From the NCBI GenBank assembly GCA_039704465.1, contig JASFAU010000006.1, forward strand, positions 744,001 to 808,000: DNA of 64,000 bases, given 5' to 3'. Positions 9,683 to 22,900 of this stretch are shown in pieces. The stretch's first letter is position 1, and the number at the start of each line of letters is the position of its first letter. The DNA comes from Plasmodiophora brassicae. Lineage: Eukaryota > Endomyxa > Phytomyxea > Plasmodiophorida > Plasmodiophoridae. The notes beneath the pieces are model-generated. The model had not been told where the DNA came from. It did not search any database and worked only from the letters and a program-made list of their open reading frames with translations. The position numbers and the translations under genes were made by a program.

Positions 9683-12600
9683 ATGGGTGGTCCAACACCG
9701 CCCATCGTGATCGGTTTCGGGTCCGATGCCGACGAGGGGTCCACGATGAACCGCCTGGCGCAAATCATTGAAATGCTACGCAAAGCTCTGTTCGGTGTCA
9801 TCTACGTCATGTCCAAGGAGACATCGTCATCCATGTTCATCATCCTGTCTGGGTCGTTTATGCAATTCTTCCAGGTCCTTGGATTTGCGTTCAACCGGGA
9901 CCGACATTTTCCGTTGAATGAGGCGGCGGCCGCCCCGTTACTGGAAGCATTGCCGTATTCAACGCTTGCTGGCTGGCAGGGGTCATCAGCGCCCGTGAAA
10001 GGTGGTCTGACGTTTGGAGCGGCGATGACCACAGTCGCAATCGTTCTGGCGTGCGTCGTGTACGTCGGTTATTCGTTCGTCCAGAACTATTTCAAGTACA
10101 TGCTGCCCTTGCATATTCTTCGACAGTTCGCCGTCCTGATTACATCCATCGGGTTCATCCCGATTGCCAACGTCTTCATCATGAATATCCAGTGCGACCT
10201 GGATCCGTCGGTCTCCTGCTATACCGGCCGCGATAACCTATCGTTGGCGTTCCTCCTGCCCGTCTCGATCCTGTTCGTTATGTTCTGTTTCATTGTCCAG
10301 CTGACGTATTTCGAGGACGATCCCTGCAAACCGTCCGTCATGGGTCGGTCTCACTCGCGGGCGGAAGCCGTCCAGTTGATGATGAGGTTCTTGCTGACCG
10401 CCTTCTGGCAACTGTTGCCCGACCAATCGTCCAACATGTTTGTCATTCTGTCGATGGTGGTTCTGACATCAGTCAGCGCGTTCGCCTATACGTGGTACCT
10501 TCCATTCTACAAGTTCACGGTTTGCCAGGTAAAAGCGACGCTGGCCTGGCTGCAGTGTTGGGGTGCTGTTGTCGTCGCTGTCGCCGTTTTCAACAACGAC
10601 GCCGCCGACGCGTCGCCCGTCATCGCATTCTACATCGGGACACCAATCGTCATCATCGTGTCGAACCTGCTATTGACAACCAGGAAGATCTGGATCAGTG
10701 AATCGCCCGTGTCCCGTCTATCGTCACCGATCGAGGTCCAGCTGAAGGTCCACTTCCTTATGTGCAACGTCGCCGATGCATGGCAGGATAATGGTCGAGA
10801 AGATCGTCGCCTTCTGCTCGCGGATGAGTTCGAGCGCGTGTCTGCGTTGGCCGAAGTACGTTTGTAGCTCACCAATCCATGGTGGGTGGGCTCACATGAC
10901 TCTGACGGTACAGGAGATTTACGTGGAAGGTATCAAGAGATTCTCAGGAAGTTCCATGATGTTCCTGTTCCGAGGCCAGTTTTACCTGACCGTCCTAAAG
11001 CACGGACACATCGGCATGCGATCACTGGCGAAGGCAGCGGAACGTTCCCCTCAGCTTGATGAGCAGTTCCTGATATATCGTCGCCGTAAGAAGAAAAGCG
11101 AGGAGAACACGGGGTCCAGTGGGTCCGATATCATCACTGCGATCGCCTATGAGCAGAACCTTAAAGACGCCATCGACAACGACGCTAAAGCTGCCAAGGA
11201 GCAGGTTAGCTTCTGGGAGAGCATATCATCATCGTCGACGAAAGTCGAGGACCTGTATCAAATGACTTCCCAGGTGCGCGCACCGCATAGGCAACCGCAA
11301 ACGGTCTTACGTTGACGTCGTGCTGTAGGTGTCCAAGTTCATCAATCTGGCGCAGCAGAACTACAATAAGATCGTAACGATGCCCCAACGAACCCCAGCT
11401 GCGTTGCGAGTCTACGCCGGATTCTTAATCGATGCCCTCAATGAGCGCGACAAGGGCCAGACGATTTTGAACCAGGCCGACGAGCAGGCCGCGGCCGCCA
11501 ACAAGAACGCGAACAACGTCGAGCAGGCTCAGAACGATATGTCCGTTCGTAACGGCATGGTCGTCATCTCTGTCGATTACGCCTCCTTGGGCATCATCAC
11601 GAAGGTACAGACGACCGGACAGAAACGTCCTGTATCGAAATAACTCTTGTCTCCCTGTCTAGGTCAATAATTTGTTATGTAACATTCTGGGATACGAACG
11701 GAACGACTTGATTGGCAAACACGTCGACACGTTGGTGTCCTTGCCATGGGCTACCACGCATCACTCCATGATCCAGGCGTTCCTTGATTCGGGCAACATG
11801 CGTCTGACGAAGACGGTACGCCATGTGTTCGCTAAGCACCGCAACGGTTGCATCGTCCCGGGTAGGATCCTGCTTCACGAGGTATCTGACGAAGGGAACA
11901 TGCTGGAGTTCATGGCCACATTCAGTGCTGATGAGCCTGATCCGGTGGTCGACACCAACTACCTCATTGCCCGCATCGATCGTGATGAGGCCTTCCCCGT
12001 CGTCGAACGAACCAATGGATGCCATCTTTTGTTCACACTCGATGATCGTCCGACACCACAATCAGTCCCGTTCATTGCCGGCTTGCACGACATGTTGCAT
12101 ATGACGGTCCAGTTCTCAGGAACCACCATCGGCTCACCTGATCTGGTTCCTCGATATGTCGCTGACGGAACTGGTTCCTATAATGTCCAATGCTCTGCTG
12201 AGCAGCGCACACATGATGGGGTCCTGTACGACGTCGTCAAGATTGTATCCCCGCGAACAATGCGGCTCGAAACTCTAACGATGCGGCTCGCAGCGGCTCT
12301 ATTGACGAAGCCGGTTGTTGACGACCGGCAAATCGACGACGTCCGACGCGACTTGCTAGACGATGTCACCCCTGCTGAGCGGGACGTCATCCGCTCCGAC
12401 GTCAGTCAACTGTGCCACAAGGACGCAATTGCATTGCGGCTCCTGCAGACGTTCTTCTCAGAGAATGCACTAATCGTCACCGATGATGACAGCGATGTCG
12501 ATCAGGAGGACGACGCAGGTCATGTGCACGAGACGAATATCGATGCGGAGCAGACGACTGATAACGAGAGCGCGTCCACCAGCGAGGCGTCGTCAGACAA

Positions 12601-14837
12601 GGCGACGGTCGATCAGCATGGGGGCGGCCCTGGTGGGACGACTAGTATCGATGAGATCGGGACCCAGCTGGTTCGTCAGATGGCGTCCGGGCCGTCGGGG
12701 AAGTCGGCCATGGCGGGCCGTGCCCGATGGCTTCGTGGCCTGTTCGCCCTTGTCATCGTCACGGCATTCTGTGGCGTTCTGACTTCGTTCCTCGTCATGA
12801 ACAACATCCTCAACAACTACCAGAACACGAACGACTTGCTCGTCTTCGCCAGCACGACAACCTACCAGGTCAGCCTTCTTGCCCATGCCGCCATTTGTGA
12901 ATCTGATTGCGGTTGGTCTCAGGCGATGTCGATTGCGTATGCGGCCCAATGGCTGATGGTGATTAGTGCTGGCGTCGACACAGCCGATGACGAACCCATC
13001 GCCAGGTCAATATTGCTCGACGCATCACAACAACTGGTGTCGTTCGCGCAAGCGATCCAAGCGAACCCGAGCCAGGTCAGCGCGACCTTCTCGCAAATGA
13101 TGGCGTCGCCTATCGTCAATCTAGCAGTCACTGTTGGATCTGGAATCCAGTACGAGCACGTGACGCTCAGCGATGCAACGGCGCGCTTAGCGGAAGCGGG
13201 CGCCCAATTGTACGCTACACCGTTGACAAATATTTACACATCGACGAATATTAGCCAGGACGCCATGTTCATTGCATATCTGAACCGGGGCAACCTGACC
13301 GCACAGATGAACCGGTCGACGAGCGCATGGAGAGACGAGGTTTGACTTTGGAACCGACAATTGCTACAATGTCGTTACCGGTTGCTTACCGGAGACATCC
13401 TACAGGTCATCAGGGGTCTGAATTCGGTTCAGACTACCAACGCGATTGTTGCGATTGTCCCTGGCGTTCTGATCGTCCTGCTGATTGTGGTGTTCGTACA
13501 CCCGTCACTATCGGAGATGATTGCGTCGCAGGTGAACAGGCTGTCAGTGTTCACAAAGGTTCCCCCGCGCGAAGTCGAACTTCTTCGCAAGGGATGCGTC
13601 AAGCGGCTCAAGGACCTACGAGTTGCCCGCAACGAACTGTTCGCCATCAGCGACGATGACGAAGAGAGCGGTACGTTGGCATTTGCTGTCCCCCTGCCCA
13701 TCGGCTTGTGACTGTGGGCGTATGTGCATAGCTATCGACGCCGGCAAAGACATCGCACGTTCCGTTGAAGACCTGGCATCAGATAGCTATTCGCGAAACA
13801 AACATACTCTGCTGGCGAACCGAAAGCAGAGGAGCCGCCTTGGATGGAAAGTCCTGCTCCAGCTTAATGCCGCGCTGTTCGTCTACGTCGCGTTCGTCGT
13901 CGTTATATTCGCAACCATTGGGTGACGTTCCCGCCATCATATTCCAGAGCTCGGTGCTGAACGAAGCGCATGCCACAGAGTTCAAGTTATACTTGGTGAG
14001 ATGTCGGCTGCCGTGTCGACGTCGACCTGGGGCGAGTACCGTCGCATGAAGCTTCGGCAGACGCTAGGCGACCTGAACCAATGGGCAGCACCCGTTAGCG
14101 CCATCAGCGTCAACAGGTCGTTCGACCAGGCCATGTCGAGTATCGACGAACTCATGTCCATCGAACACGATACGTACACCTGAAGAATATCATGGGCTTC
14201 AATCTGGTCATCAGATTCCGGGCAGGTCTCACGTACGGCTCGTCGGCAATGGGGACTCCGGGCGTCTTAAGCGGTGCGGCATTCACCGATCCAGAGCCGG
14301 CGCTCATGTTCACAAACGGATGCGTTCCTGACGCCGCGTACGATGCCGATTGTGCCGTATTCGATCATTCTGTCCTTGGCAACGGCCTCCATGTCGCTAT
14401 AATGGAGTTCGCGGGTAACGCTCGCAGCCAGATCGCAATGTTCCAGCGACTGCCTGCAAATACTTCCCGTGTTAAGAGCCAGAGATTCAGGTCGGTGGGG
14501 ATGGCGCCTGAAGCCGGTCCTGTCTCACGATATTATTCATAGTGGTTTGGCAACGATGCGCTCCCTCGAGACGATGTACCTTCAATACGCCCTGACATAC
14601 GACCTCGATATTGTCAAGCAGCAGATTGCCGGGCAGATCAGCGTGTTCAGGTCGGCGTACCTGGCGGTGACCCTGGTTTTCCTATCAATCCTGGTGCTAT
14701 TGATGGCGTTCCTGTACGAACCGATGGTTCGCGGCCTGGACCTACAGGCCAAGCACATGCGGACGATGCTTCTGTGTATTCCTGGACGGGTTCTCCAGCG
14801 CATTCCCGATGTGGCGTCCCTGCTTGACGTTGAATAG
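9683..14837 (+). CDS. TmcB-like multi-membrane protein with PAS domain
   Basis: About ten exons: 9683-10855, 10914-11273, 11329-11604, 11663-13339, 13406-13670, 13732-13995, 14061-14173, 14215-14490, 14543-14837. Residues about 20-390 hold some eight membrane helices. A cytosolic coiled segment (FWESI, KVEDLYQM) follows, then a PAS domain from about residue 588 (NLLCNILGYERNDLIGKHVD), an acidic Ser/Thr linker, and a C-terminal half with repeated long TM helices bracketing extracellular loops. This order matches the 'tiny macrocysts B' (TmcB) family of Dictyostelium, ciliates and other protists, of unknown biochemistry but presumed sensory. The frame breaks once, at GGG 13920-13922: the exon reads FATIG then continues as DVPAIIF one base out, so there is either a real indel or a base-call error. 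Start is uncertain (9617, 9683 or 9740). Confidence 0.75.
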
Positions 14838-15034
14838 AAGGATATCATTGCGTCATGGTCGCTGTATAGGACATCTCATAAAGTCGCCACAATTAACACG
14901 AGTTGTATTGTTATATTGTTGTGCCGGCGCTTGTGCTGACTGCTGACCCCAAAACTAGCACCAAGAATCAGCTGGCCTCGACACGGTCGCCACCATCCTC
15001 TGGCACAACGACAGAGAACAACTCAACAGTAATA

Positions 15035-15220
15035 AGCATGTATTCAAGTGCTGGACGGGGGGTTTACAGACGGCTGGCGCGCCCTTGCTCCCGTCATTGG
15101 TGGTCCATCAGCATCTGGTGGTCCATCAGCGGGTCTGCTGATGGGCCACCATTGATGCGACTGCGAGCAAGGGCGCGCTAACCTTCTGCCAACCCTCCGT
15201 CCAGCACTTGAATACATGCT
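15035..15220. repeat. ~186-bp near-perfect palindrome (MITE-like hairpin)
   Basis: AGCATGTATTCAAGTGCTGG at 15035 is matched by its reverse complement ending at 15220, and pairing continues inward through GGCGCGCCCTTGCTC and GGTGG(T/C)CCATCAGC to a centre near 15127, with a few mismatches. Nothing coding. It lies alone in a 680-bp gene-free stretch (14838-15516) where I see no other feature. Confidence 0.88.
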
Positions 15221-15516
15221 ATATTCTGCATACTAAGGCCCAATATAAAGGCATCACTGGCCTCAGCGTCCTTGCAACTGAGCCATAACTTTGCAGCAAA
15301 GCTGTTTGACAATTCATGGCTCCTGCCTGTCAAACGCAGTATACCGTATATCTCCATTACGCTCACCTTGGCGTCTGCACGTCACATACGCTAATCGGGA
15401 CAGCTCGGCTCCATGGGCAGTAACATGTCGACATCGAGTATGACGCAGTACATGACGAACGAGTTCAATCGGGTCAAAGGCAGCGCCAATAGGCAGCATT
15501 TAGTGGGTCGCCAATC

Positions 15517-16289
15517 ATGGCCGTGACGATATCGGTGGCTGATGGTCGACGCCGGCAGGTCATTAGCGAGGTTCTGCAGGCCAATCCGCCCCACACGACG
15601 AGGATGACGATCGCTCACCTGGGCACAGTGTTCTGTCTCGATCCACTGATGACAGGTTTTCATGACGCGCTTCAGTGATGGTCGCTACTGACGTCTTCCG
15701 AAGGGGAGTTCCGCCTCGAGAACACGACGGAATTTATCAAGGTCTGCAAGAATCGGCACCAGGTCTACCGTCCGCAGGAATTCGACTCGCATTTACGTGC
15801 CTACTTCACGCTACAAATGTGGGCACAGTTCACCGACCTCGGCTGCCAGGTCGGGCACCTCGCATGTCTGGTCCGGTGTCGAATACGCTGACGTGTTTGA
15901 AGGTGTTCGGAGACTGGGTCCTGAACTTGATTTGCGCCGACAGGCAGATAACAGAGGAGGATGCAGGAGAGCAGAAATACGTTCACCGGGATCGCCTGAA
16001 ACCGACGCTGACGCTGATGGTGCCACACGCAGCGAAGTTGGCTGAACTGATGGCAGAGCTACGAAAGAAGACAGAGGAGAAGGTCTGTGCTCCAGTCAGG
16101 CGGGTCGTGACGCTGATCTGAACCGAAATCTAGTCGCGCGACACTTCACCAGAACTCATCAGCCTTGAGGTGGTCCATGAGTTCGCGACGAGCTTCATGT
16201 CCGGCGTCCTGAGCATGATGGGCGATATCGGGTACACGACGGACATGATCACCGAAGAGGAGCTCAGCGAGCTCAGAGAAGCAATCTGA
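15517..16289 (+). CDS. Hypothetical helical protein
   Basis: Exons 15517-15655, 15704-15849, 15903-16082 and 16134-16289 join in perfect phase to give 206 residues; introns are 48, 53 and 51 nt, all GT-AG. The sequence is soluble and helical: HLGTVFCLDPLM, EFRLENTTEFIKVC, AYFTLQMWAQFTDLG, KLAELMAELRKKTEEK and a C-terminal EEELSELREAI. I do not recognise a family; the LDP...EF..FIKVCKN arrangement faintly recalls RGS-type helices, not enough to name it. It follows the hairpin by 300 bp on the same strand as its neighbours. Confidence 0.6.
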
Positions 16290-16478
16290 GTACACAACCA
16301 ACATCTTTACCGTTCTGGCCGGGTTGTCCTAGATCCGCTGGTGCCGATTCGGAACATGCTGATAAGGTCCAGGTGCAACCTCGACACGTCAAGCCGGACC
16401 ACGTCGTGAACTCGAATATCCGCAGATACGAATGCGATGCGACACCAGGGAAATATCTTCGTGTCTGTTGTCACAATG

Positions 16479-16742
16479 GCGTCATGGCCTGACGTGGTCC
16501 TATACAGTTTCGTCGGCGTTGGCATCCTGGTCCTTGCCGCAATATGCTGCATACTATTACGGGTCATTATCCGTTGCTTGTACCTCGGCGCCGTACGAGT
16601 TTCCAACGTGCCCGTCATGATGACGGCCTCCTCCGCCGACTCGACCGAGACGACCATCACGTTCGACAATCGCCACACCGTTACCGACACAACGCAACAG
16701 TCTCGCGGACGACGACTAGACGACATCCTCGATGCTGACTGA
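16479..16742 (+). CDS. Small single-pass membrane protein, hypothetical
   Basis: 87 residues, no intron. MASWPDVV then one strong TM helix (about residues 9-35: LYSFVGVGILVLAAICCILL), a basic stop-transfer end, and a Ser/Thr-rich cytosolic or lumenal tail ending RRLDDILDAD. No homology recognised. An in-frame Met at 16437 would add 14 residues. It sits 190 bp after the preceding hypothetical gene and 200 bp before DOP1, same strand. Confidence 0.5.
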   Translation, partial: ASWPDVVLYSFVGVGILVLAAICCILLRVIIRCLYLGAVRVSNVPVMMTASSADSTETTITFDNRHTVTDTTQQSRGRRLDDILDAD

Positions 16743-16938
16743 TATGGTATACAGAATCTTAGCATACACCCCCAACCATTCTCCAGCTTGCAGGTCGAGG
16801 TACCTACAGATTCTCGAATAGCCTTTGCCAGATTCAGATCGCCACTTCAACACCGGTTCAGGGTGAAGCATCATTTTTTGGTCGGCGTCTCTGCGTTTGC
16901 ATCGGCACCACGTGCAACGTTAGGGCGACGGCGCGGTG

Positions 16939-19900
16939 ATGTCGCAGCCGCCCGCATCGCGAGCTGCCGCTGAGGTGGCGCAGCGGAACCATCCTCAGCT
17001 GAAGCCGTTCTATGATGCCATGCTCGTTTCAATGCAGGTGCGTTCCCGCGTCGCGCCGGGAAACGATGGGCTTGCAGCTGACTTGCCGGGGGAATAGGCG
17101 TTTGAGAAGGCGCGCGAGTGGCCGGTGAGCTCGCCGATTTCGTGTTGTGACGGCACTGAGATGCGTGTGTCAAGGATCTGATCAAATGCCTTGGACGGGT
17201 GAACAAAGTGCTGGCGAAGTATTCCAACGTCGAGCTCGTCCCGATGGCATTGACAGTTGCTAAACGGTTTGACGGCAACGCTTGCTGCTGTCAAGACTGG
17301 TGTTGAAACTTGGGAGTAGACTTGCGCAGTGTCTGAACCCTGTCCTACCTGGCGGAGTCCATCTCAAGACGCTCGAAACGTATAAAGCCATCCTTGAGCG
17401 TATTGGAAGCCAACGTTTGGCGCAGGTTCGAACAGCGCCGCTAACGAAGAACGTCAATGATGGTTTGATCATCCGCTATGACATAGGACCTTTCGCTTTA
17501 TTCGGCTGGCTTGTTTCCATTGCTGTCTTATGCATCTACGCGGGTCAAACCCGAGCTTCTGGATATTTATGAGCAGTATTTTGTCAAACTTGACAAGAAA
17601 TTGTTGCCCTGTTTGGGAGGCTTCATTCTTGCGCTGCTACCTGGTAACCTGTGGCTGACACAGCGCTGTGATATGTCTGCCCCGTCTTATTTAAATCAGG
17701 ACTTGACGAAGGTTCCGGTGATGTCTACAATCGAACACTGAAACTCCTAGGTAGGGGGTTTGTCCTACTTAGAGCACCTGCCATTGTAATTAACGTGGCT
17801 TGCCCAGACCAGACAAGACAGAATACAAGCGCGCCGCACTTCGCATTGGCGCTGTGGCGTTGCCTCCTCCAATGCCCTTCATGCCGACCTTCTGCACTGC
17901 GATACATCTGTTCGTCAATACCTGCGATCGGCACTCCTGAACTGGAACAATATTTGCCACCCAATCGGTCAATAGCGATTAAGGTAACGTTTCTGTTCGG
18001 CAAACAACTGTGGAAGCCTCATTGTCTTCTTGCCAGGCGATTGTTGCCACTCTGCATGACAAGGACGTTTTGGCTCAGCGTGCCATGTTTGACTTGTTGA
18101 TTTCGCACTTTCCGCTGGTTGAATCTTTATTCACCCGCACCGAGCTTATATACCTGGGTTAGTTTCCTCGCACCGGTTGCTCTAACCCTGTGTGACATTC
18201 AAATATCATTTAGTTCAAGCTACTCTTCCTGTCATTCTTCGTCGAGAAACATCTGTGAATAGGCGATTCTATTCATGGTTGCTCGGCCAACCGGAATCAG
18301 TGGCATCAGCAGGGACTATATCACTGACGCCTACGACGCTTGAAATGGTCGTGCAGTCTCTAGTTCAAATTATCGAATCGTCTAGTCAAACGCCTGAGGA
18401 AGCAGCGGAACCTTTTAACATTGCAAGGACGCTGATGGAACGCGAGGTCAGTCGACTGCGATGCTCAGCAGATACTTCTGTCATTTCAGTGTTCGCCGTT
18501 ATAGGAGATACGCGCCAGCCCCTTCTTGTCTCATATAGCTGTCCCCTTGATCAAGTATGCGTATGAATCGAACCTGCAGGGTCAAGAATCGTCCCAGTCG
18601 TCCACTACCGGTATAACGTGCCCGGATTTGACTGTATCATGGCTTGTGTGCTAAGTCGAGTCCCCAGCGTCGTTTTCTGCTGCTGTCCTCAAAGCAGCGC
18701 AGTCGTTCTTCAATCATATTGACCTCGATATCGTTTGGAAGGCCCTTGAAATGTCGTTGGCAGAAGTGTTCGAGCTAACGGTCACCGCGCGAGATGGGAA
18801 TGCGGAGCCTGCACTCGTTGCCCGGGAGACAGCGGCATCCGCCAGAAACGACGTTATTAATTTAGTCGACTTCGCACTGGACTTTCTCCCTGTACACTTC
18901 ATCGAGGTTTAGTTCGACGTCGTTTTGTGCCTTTCACGATCTCACCTGATTCGTTCAGGGCGCATCAGGCGATGCGCGTATTCTCGCTTCACTGATCGAT
19001 ATAATGCTTCGATCGCTATACAGGTTCATAGCAGTGACTGCGCTATATTGTTGCCGACCTCCTGAATGTTCCACACTAGGGTTGACTGGGGTGGAGCTAC
19101 GAGCGACGTTCTGCGCGCCATGCAGTTTACATCGAAATTGTTGTCGACGAAATTTTCCGGTCACTCTCACGTACCACTCAAAGAATGGAAAACGTTCCTT
19201 TTGAACGTCCCGCTTCCCGTCTATTCCCATCTGGTGTCCGGCGGAGGCATATTTGACAAAGCGACCGCTGTTACCCTTGAATCCGTCATCGAAGTATGTC
19301 CCATTGATTCCCAGTAGCGTCCAGCTTTACTGATACTTTGCTAGACCGACAGTCGCGACCAGTCTGTAAGCACAACCGACACGACTCGCGAGACTCTCGT
19401 TGCTGTCGCGGTCCAGTATTCCCTTATGCATTCTGCCCTATTACGTGGCAACATTGAGAATCAGCGACTCGAAATTGCGGAGCGATTTGCATCCTTCATG
19501 ATGCAGTCCAGCGCGTTCCCCCACCCTGAACTGGCGTGCCTTAGTATTGACGCTGCTTGCAATCCCGGTTCATGGAGTTTATATGGAACCTAGGCATCGA
19601 ATGCTGGCTAAAGTTGGTGAAAAGTCAGCTCATCAAATATCGGGATGAGGATTGTTCGCAAGCTATTTTACGGCTGTGGGACCTTCTCGATCGATCGTGT
19701 CCATCTACGAACATCAAGGTGTGCCGAATAACTTTCGTTAAACTTCTAAAGAAGTTAACATCTAGCAGGTTGCAAAACTCATCTCCCAACTGCATGTGGT
19801 TCGGTCCGACCTTTGCGAATGTGCTGTGGCGGATGCCATGCTGCAGCCGTTCCGCTCACGAGAAGATGTTTCTGACCGGATGACTGGCTACAAGAAGTTT

Positions 19901-22900
19901 GACGTGGAACGCTTGTCTGCATGACTGACCCTCTGACTGGATACCAGGTTTGCGCTCTTGTGGAAATTGCAGTCGACTCTTGAGACCACTTCTGTTCTTC
20001 ATCAGTCGCAGTTCCACAATGCTCTCAGCCTGATGCTCGACGCATTGACCGATGACCATACCCCTATCAAGCTGGTTGCGTACGAATGGCTTCGCGAATC
20101 GACCCACCATATTGCTAGGTCAAAAGTCGTCATTCTGTGAAAATGCTTGGCTAATCGCTTTCGGTTTAGGGTTCTCGACCCCATTTTCACAGTCCTACTG
20201 TGCCCGAGCACATTTCGTTCGAGTCCCGACTTGCACTACGACGACATCTATGACACAGGCATGGTCCGGCATGCGCTGAAGCAGTTGGTATCCTGCTTCT
20301 CGACTGTGCATGCCGATGCTATTGTCGATGCTGCGTCACAAGTTTCGCTGTCCCACCATGGCACGTGCGATCTGCTGAAGAGGCACTTGCAACGATGTAT
20401 GCTTTAACGCCTGCCTTGTGCCTTCTGAAAGTTTAACCTTTATTTCGTAGATGCGAACTTACCACATGATATGACATACGTTCTCCCGCAAACCGTGACG
20501 TACTTGGACCTCATTGTATGGTCTGCCCTACGTTTTACGCAAGGTATCGTGATCGACATAGATGGATATGACCAGATGGAACTTTCACACTTCCGGTAAC
20601 TGGTACAACAGCCCTATGCGGTGTCCTGGCGACTTAGAAACATGCAGATCTGCGAACACTGATGTTCGACTTGCCGCTTGCGACCTTCTGGTTATTCTGG
20701 TTAAGCTATCCTCGAATGTTCGTCCAGCATCGTCGCAGAAAACGCCTGTACAAGCGCGTGCACCGCGAATCGTAATGCCTGAGCTGGAGGCGATCGGTTC
20801 AGCTGTTGTGAGGGCTCTTTCGGGCAGCTTATCCCATGACTCCGAATGCGTTCAGGTACCAATACCCTGATGCTGTCGGACCAACAGCTCACTTCGTGCA
20901 GGTTTCTTTATTGAATCTGGTACGGCACATTGTCATCGAGAACAACCGGCGCGGCGATTCGTCACTGACGGCCTCGCCTCTGTTTTCGTCAACACTTCTG
21001 TCGGGTATCGAGCGAGCTAGCCTGTTCCCGTCAGTGGATCTGCTCTCCCAGTGGATCAAGTGAATAGTGTTGTGTGTTCACGATGTCCTCTCATCTTACT
21101 GCGGCTTGTCCCATCCTAGCGTCTCTTTCTTGTGCCTCCCTCACCTGGGCGCGACTGTGGATTCATTGTGCCTCGCTGTCGTATCCACTCTCTGTGGACT
21201 GGTGTGTCATCCTCTGGTATGGTTTGTAGAGCAGCAGCCCACGTTTTTCGTTGCAGGTACAACAAGCGACATTAATCAAGATGCATGCACTGAGTCGTCT
21301 TCTTCACGGGTTGTGTGCTATCGTGCATTACTACCTTCTAGACGTTGTACCGATTCAGAAGGATGATAATTCTGGGGCTATGGTACCTGTCGACTCGAAT
21401 AACGGTAAATGTATCGTAGCGACTAAACGTGTTCAGTCCCCTAATCCTTGTCCCCGCAGCCACCGGTATGTTGGGATTTCTCGGAGGGATTTTCTCAGCC
21501 GGTGCTATTTCGAGTCGTAACGATGCGGGTTCATCACGTGCATCATCTCGACGTGACGGTACCTCAACGGATGCTATCATTGCTCGTGTCGTTGATGTCA
21601 GTTTTGATTGTGGGTTGCCTCTAATCGTATTTAAGCTGGTTTTCAAGGGGGCTATTTGCGCGTGGTTGTTAGTCAGCACTGGTCAAGATTGTTCCCCTTC
21701 GGACAATGAAGATATTGATCGAACCGTAAGGAGTCCATTGCTGTGCACGTCTTCTTATCAATCCAGTTACAGAAACCATCCAATATTTTGAGTGTCGTTG
21801 TTACTTTGATTGATCCTCTGTTGGAAAAGTATCCCTTACAAGTTGTCGCGGCACTCCTTTTAGCATGGCAAACACGCTCCCTTATGTCCACTGGTAGGAA
21901 TTTCTATCGTCTTGCCATTTCACTCCATTGATATTCTCATCTAGGTCATTTCCTATGTCAAATGCTAGATATTCTACCCAAAGCCGTCCCCGACCTCATA
22001 ATCGGCTCGTTGGCCCACATAGCGAACCTGCCCATTCAGCATCGTGACCTTTCCAAACCAAATTCGACCTCCATTTCCGATGCGACCATTCTGCACTTCG
22101 CGGACGAATACGTTCATAAGTGCAAGAAGAGTGTCAAACTTGTATGAATCATCGCGGACGCGCGTGCTCTTCGGCTGAATTGCTTCGCAGACCGACACGT
22201 GGCCCCGCCTGTTGCTTCTCTTTAAGATATACTCTCAACCTTCGCTACTGCTGTAACGTATAAGACTGTGAGATTCATGCTCAAATCTGACGACTTTCCA
22301 GAGAGGAATCGTTGATGGCCCACATCTGGTTGCTGTCCATTACGCATGAATTTGTCATCCGTACATCCTGGTCTAAGATCGATCCCAAAGCGACTAAGGA
22401 TATCCGGGACATGGTTCAAGGCCTTCTTTTTCTATGCTCGTCAGCATGCACTAAGGTACTGATGCCACATCAAAGACGGAGCACCCTGTAACGCTCTGCA
22501 GAGCTCTAACGATCCTATCGCCGTCGAGATACATGCCGTCCCCCTCGTCTTGACATGTAGCGAATCATTCGAAGGGGATGATGATGAAGATGATGATGTT
22601 CCTCCACTGCCGAGCGTAATCTTCATTGTTGACCTGCCGTTCCTGAGATCTTCTCTGACCGATACCTAGTGGCATGCACCGTCCAAATCGTCGTCGAACA
22701 CAGTTCGTCTCCTGTCGTTGCGCTCGCTGTCCAACGTTGCGGCCCAGATTATTCGGGCTGTATGGCCTGCCGGGTCGCCTGAGGATGACGACAAGTTTGA
22801 CTTCTATTTCGTCGCGCTGTCGCCATGCGTTAATGTGTTGCATTATGGACAGGGCTTGTGCGACATTGGCGACTATTGTGCCGTACTTTGTAGCCAACAT

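Noticed and set aside
13922..14000. A 79-nt intron to explain the TmcB-like frame break
   Set aside because: GT and AG are present, but the phase gives a stop soon after; a single-base indel plus the intron at 13996-14060 fits better.
17267..17295. A 29-nt intron in DOP1
   Set aside because: A 53-nt intron ending at 17319 restores KRLAQCLNP exactly; the shorter one inserts extra residues.
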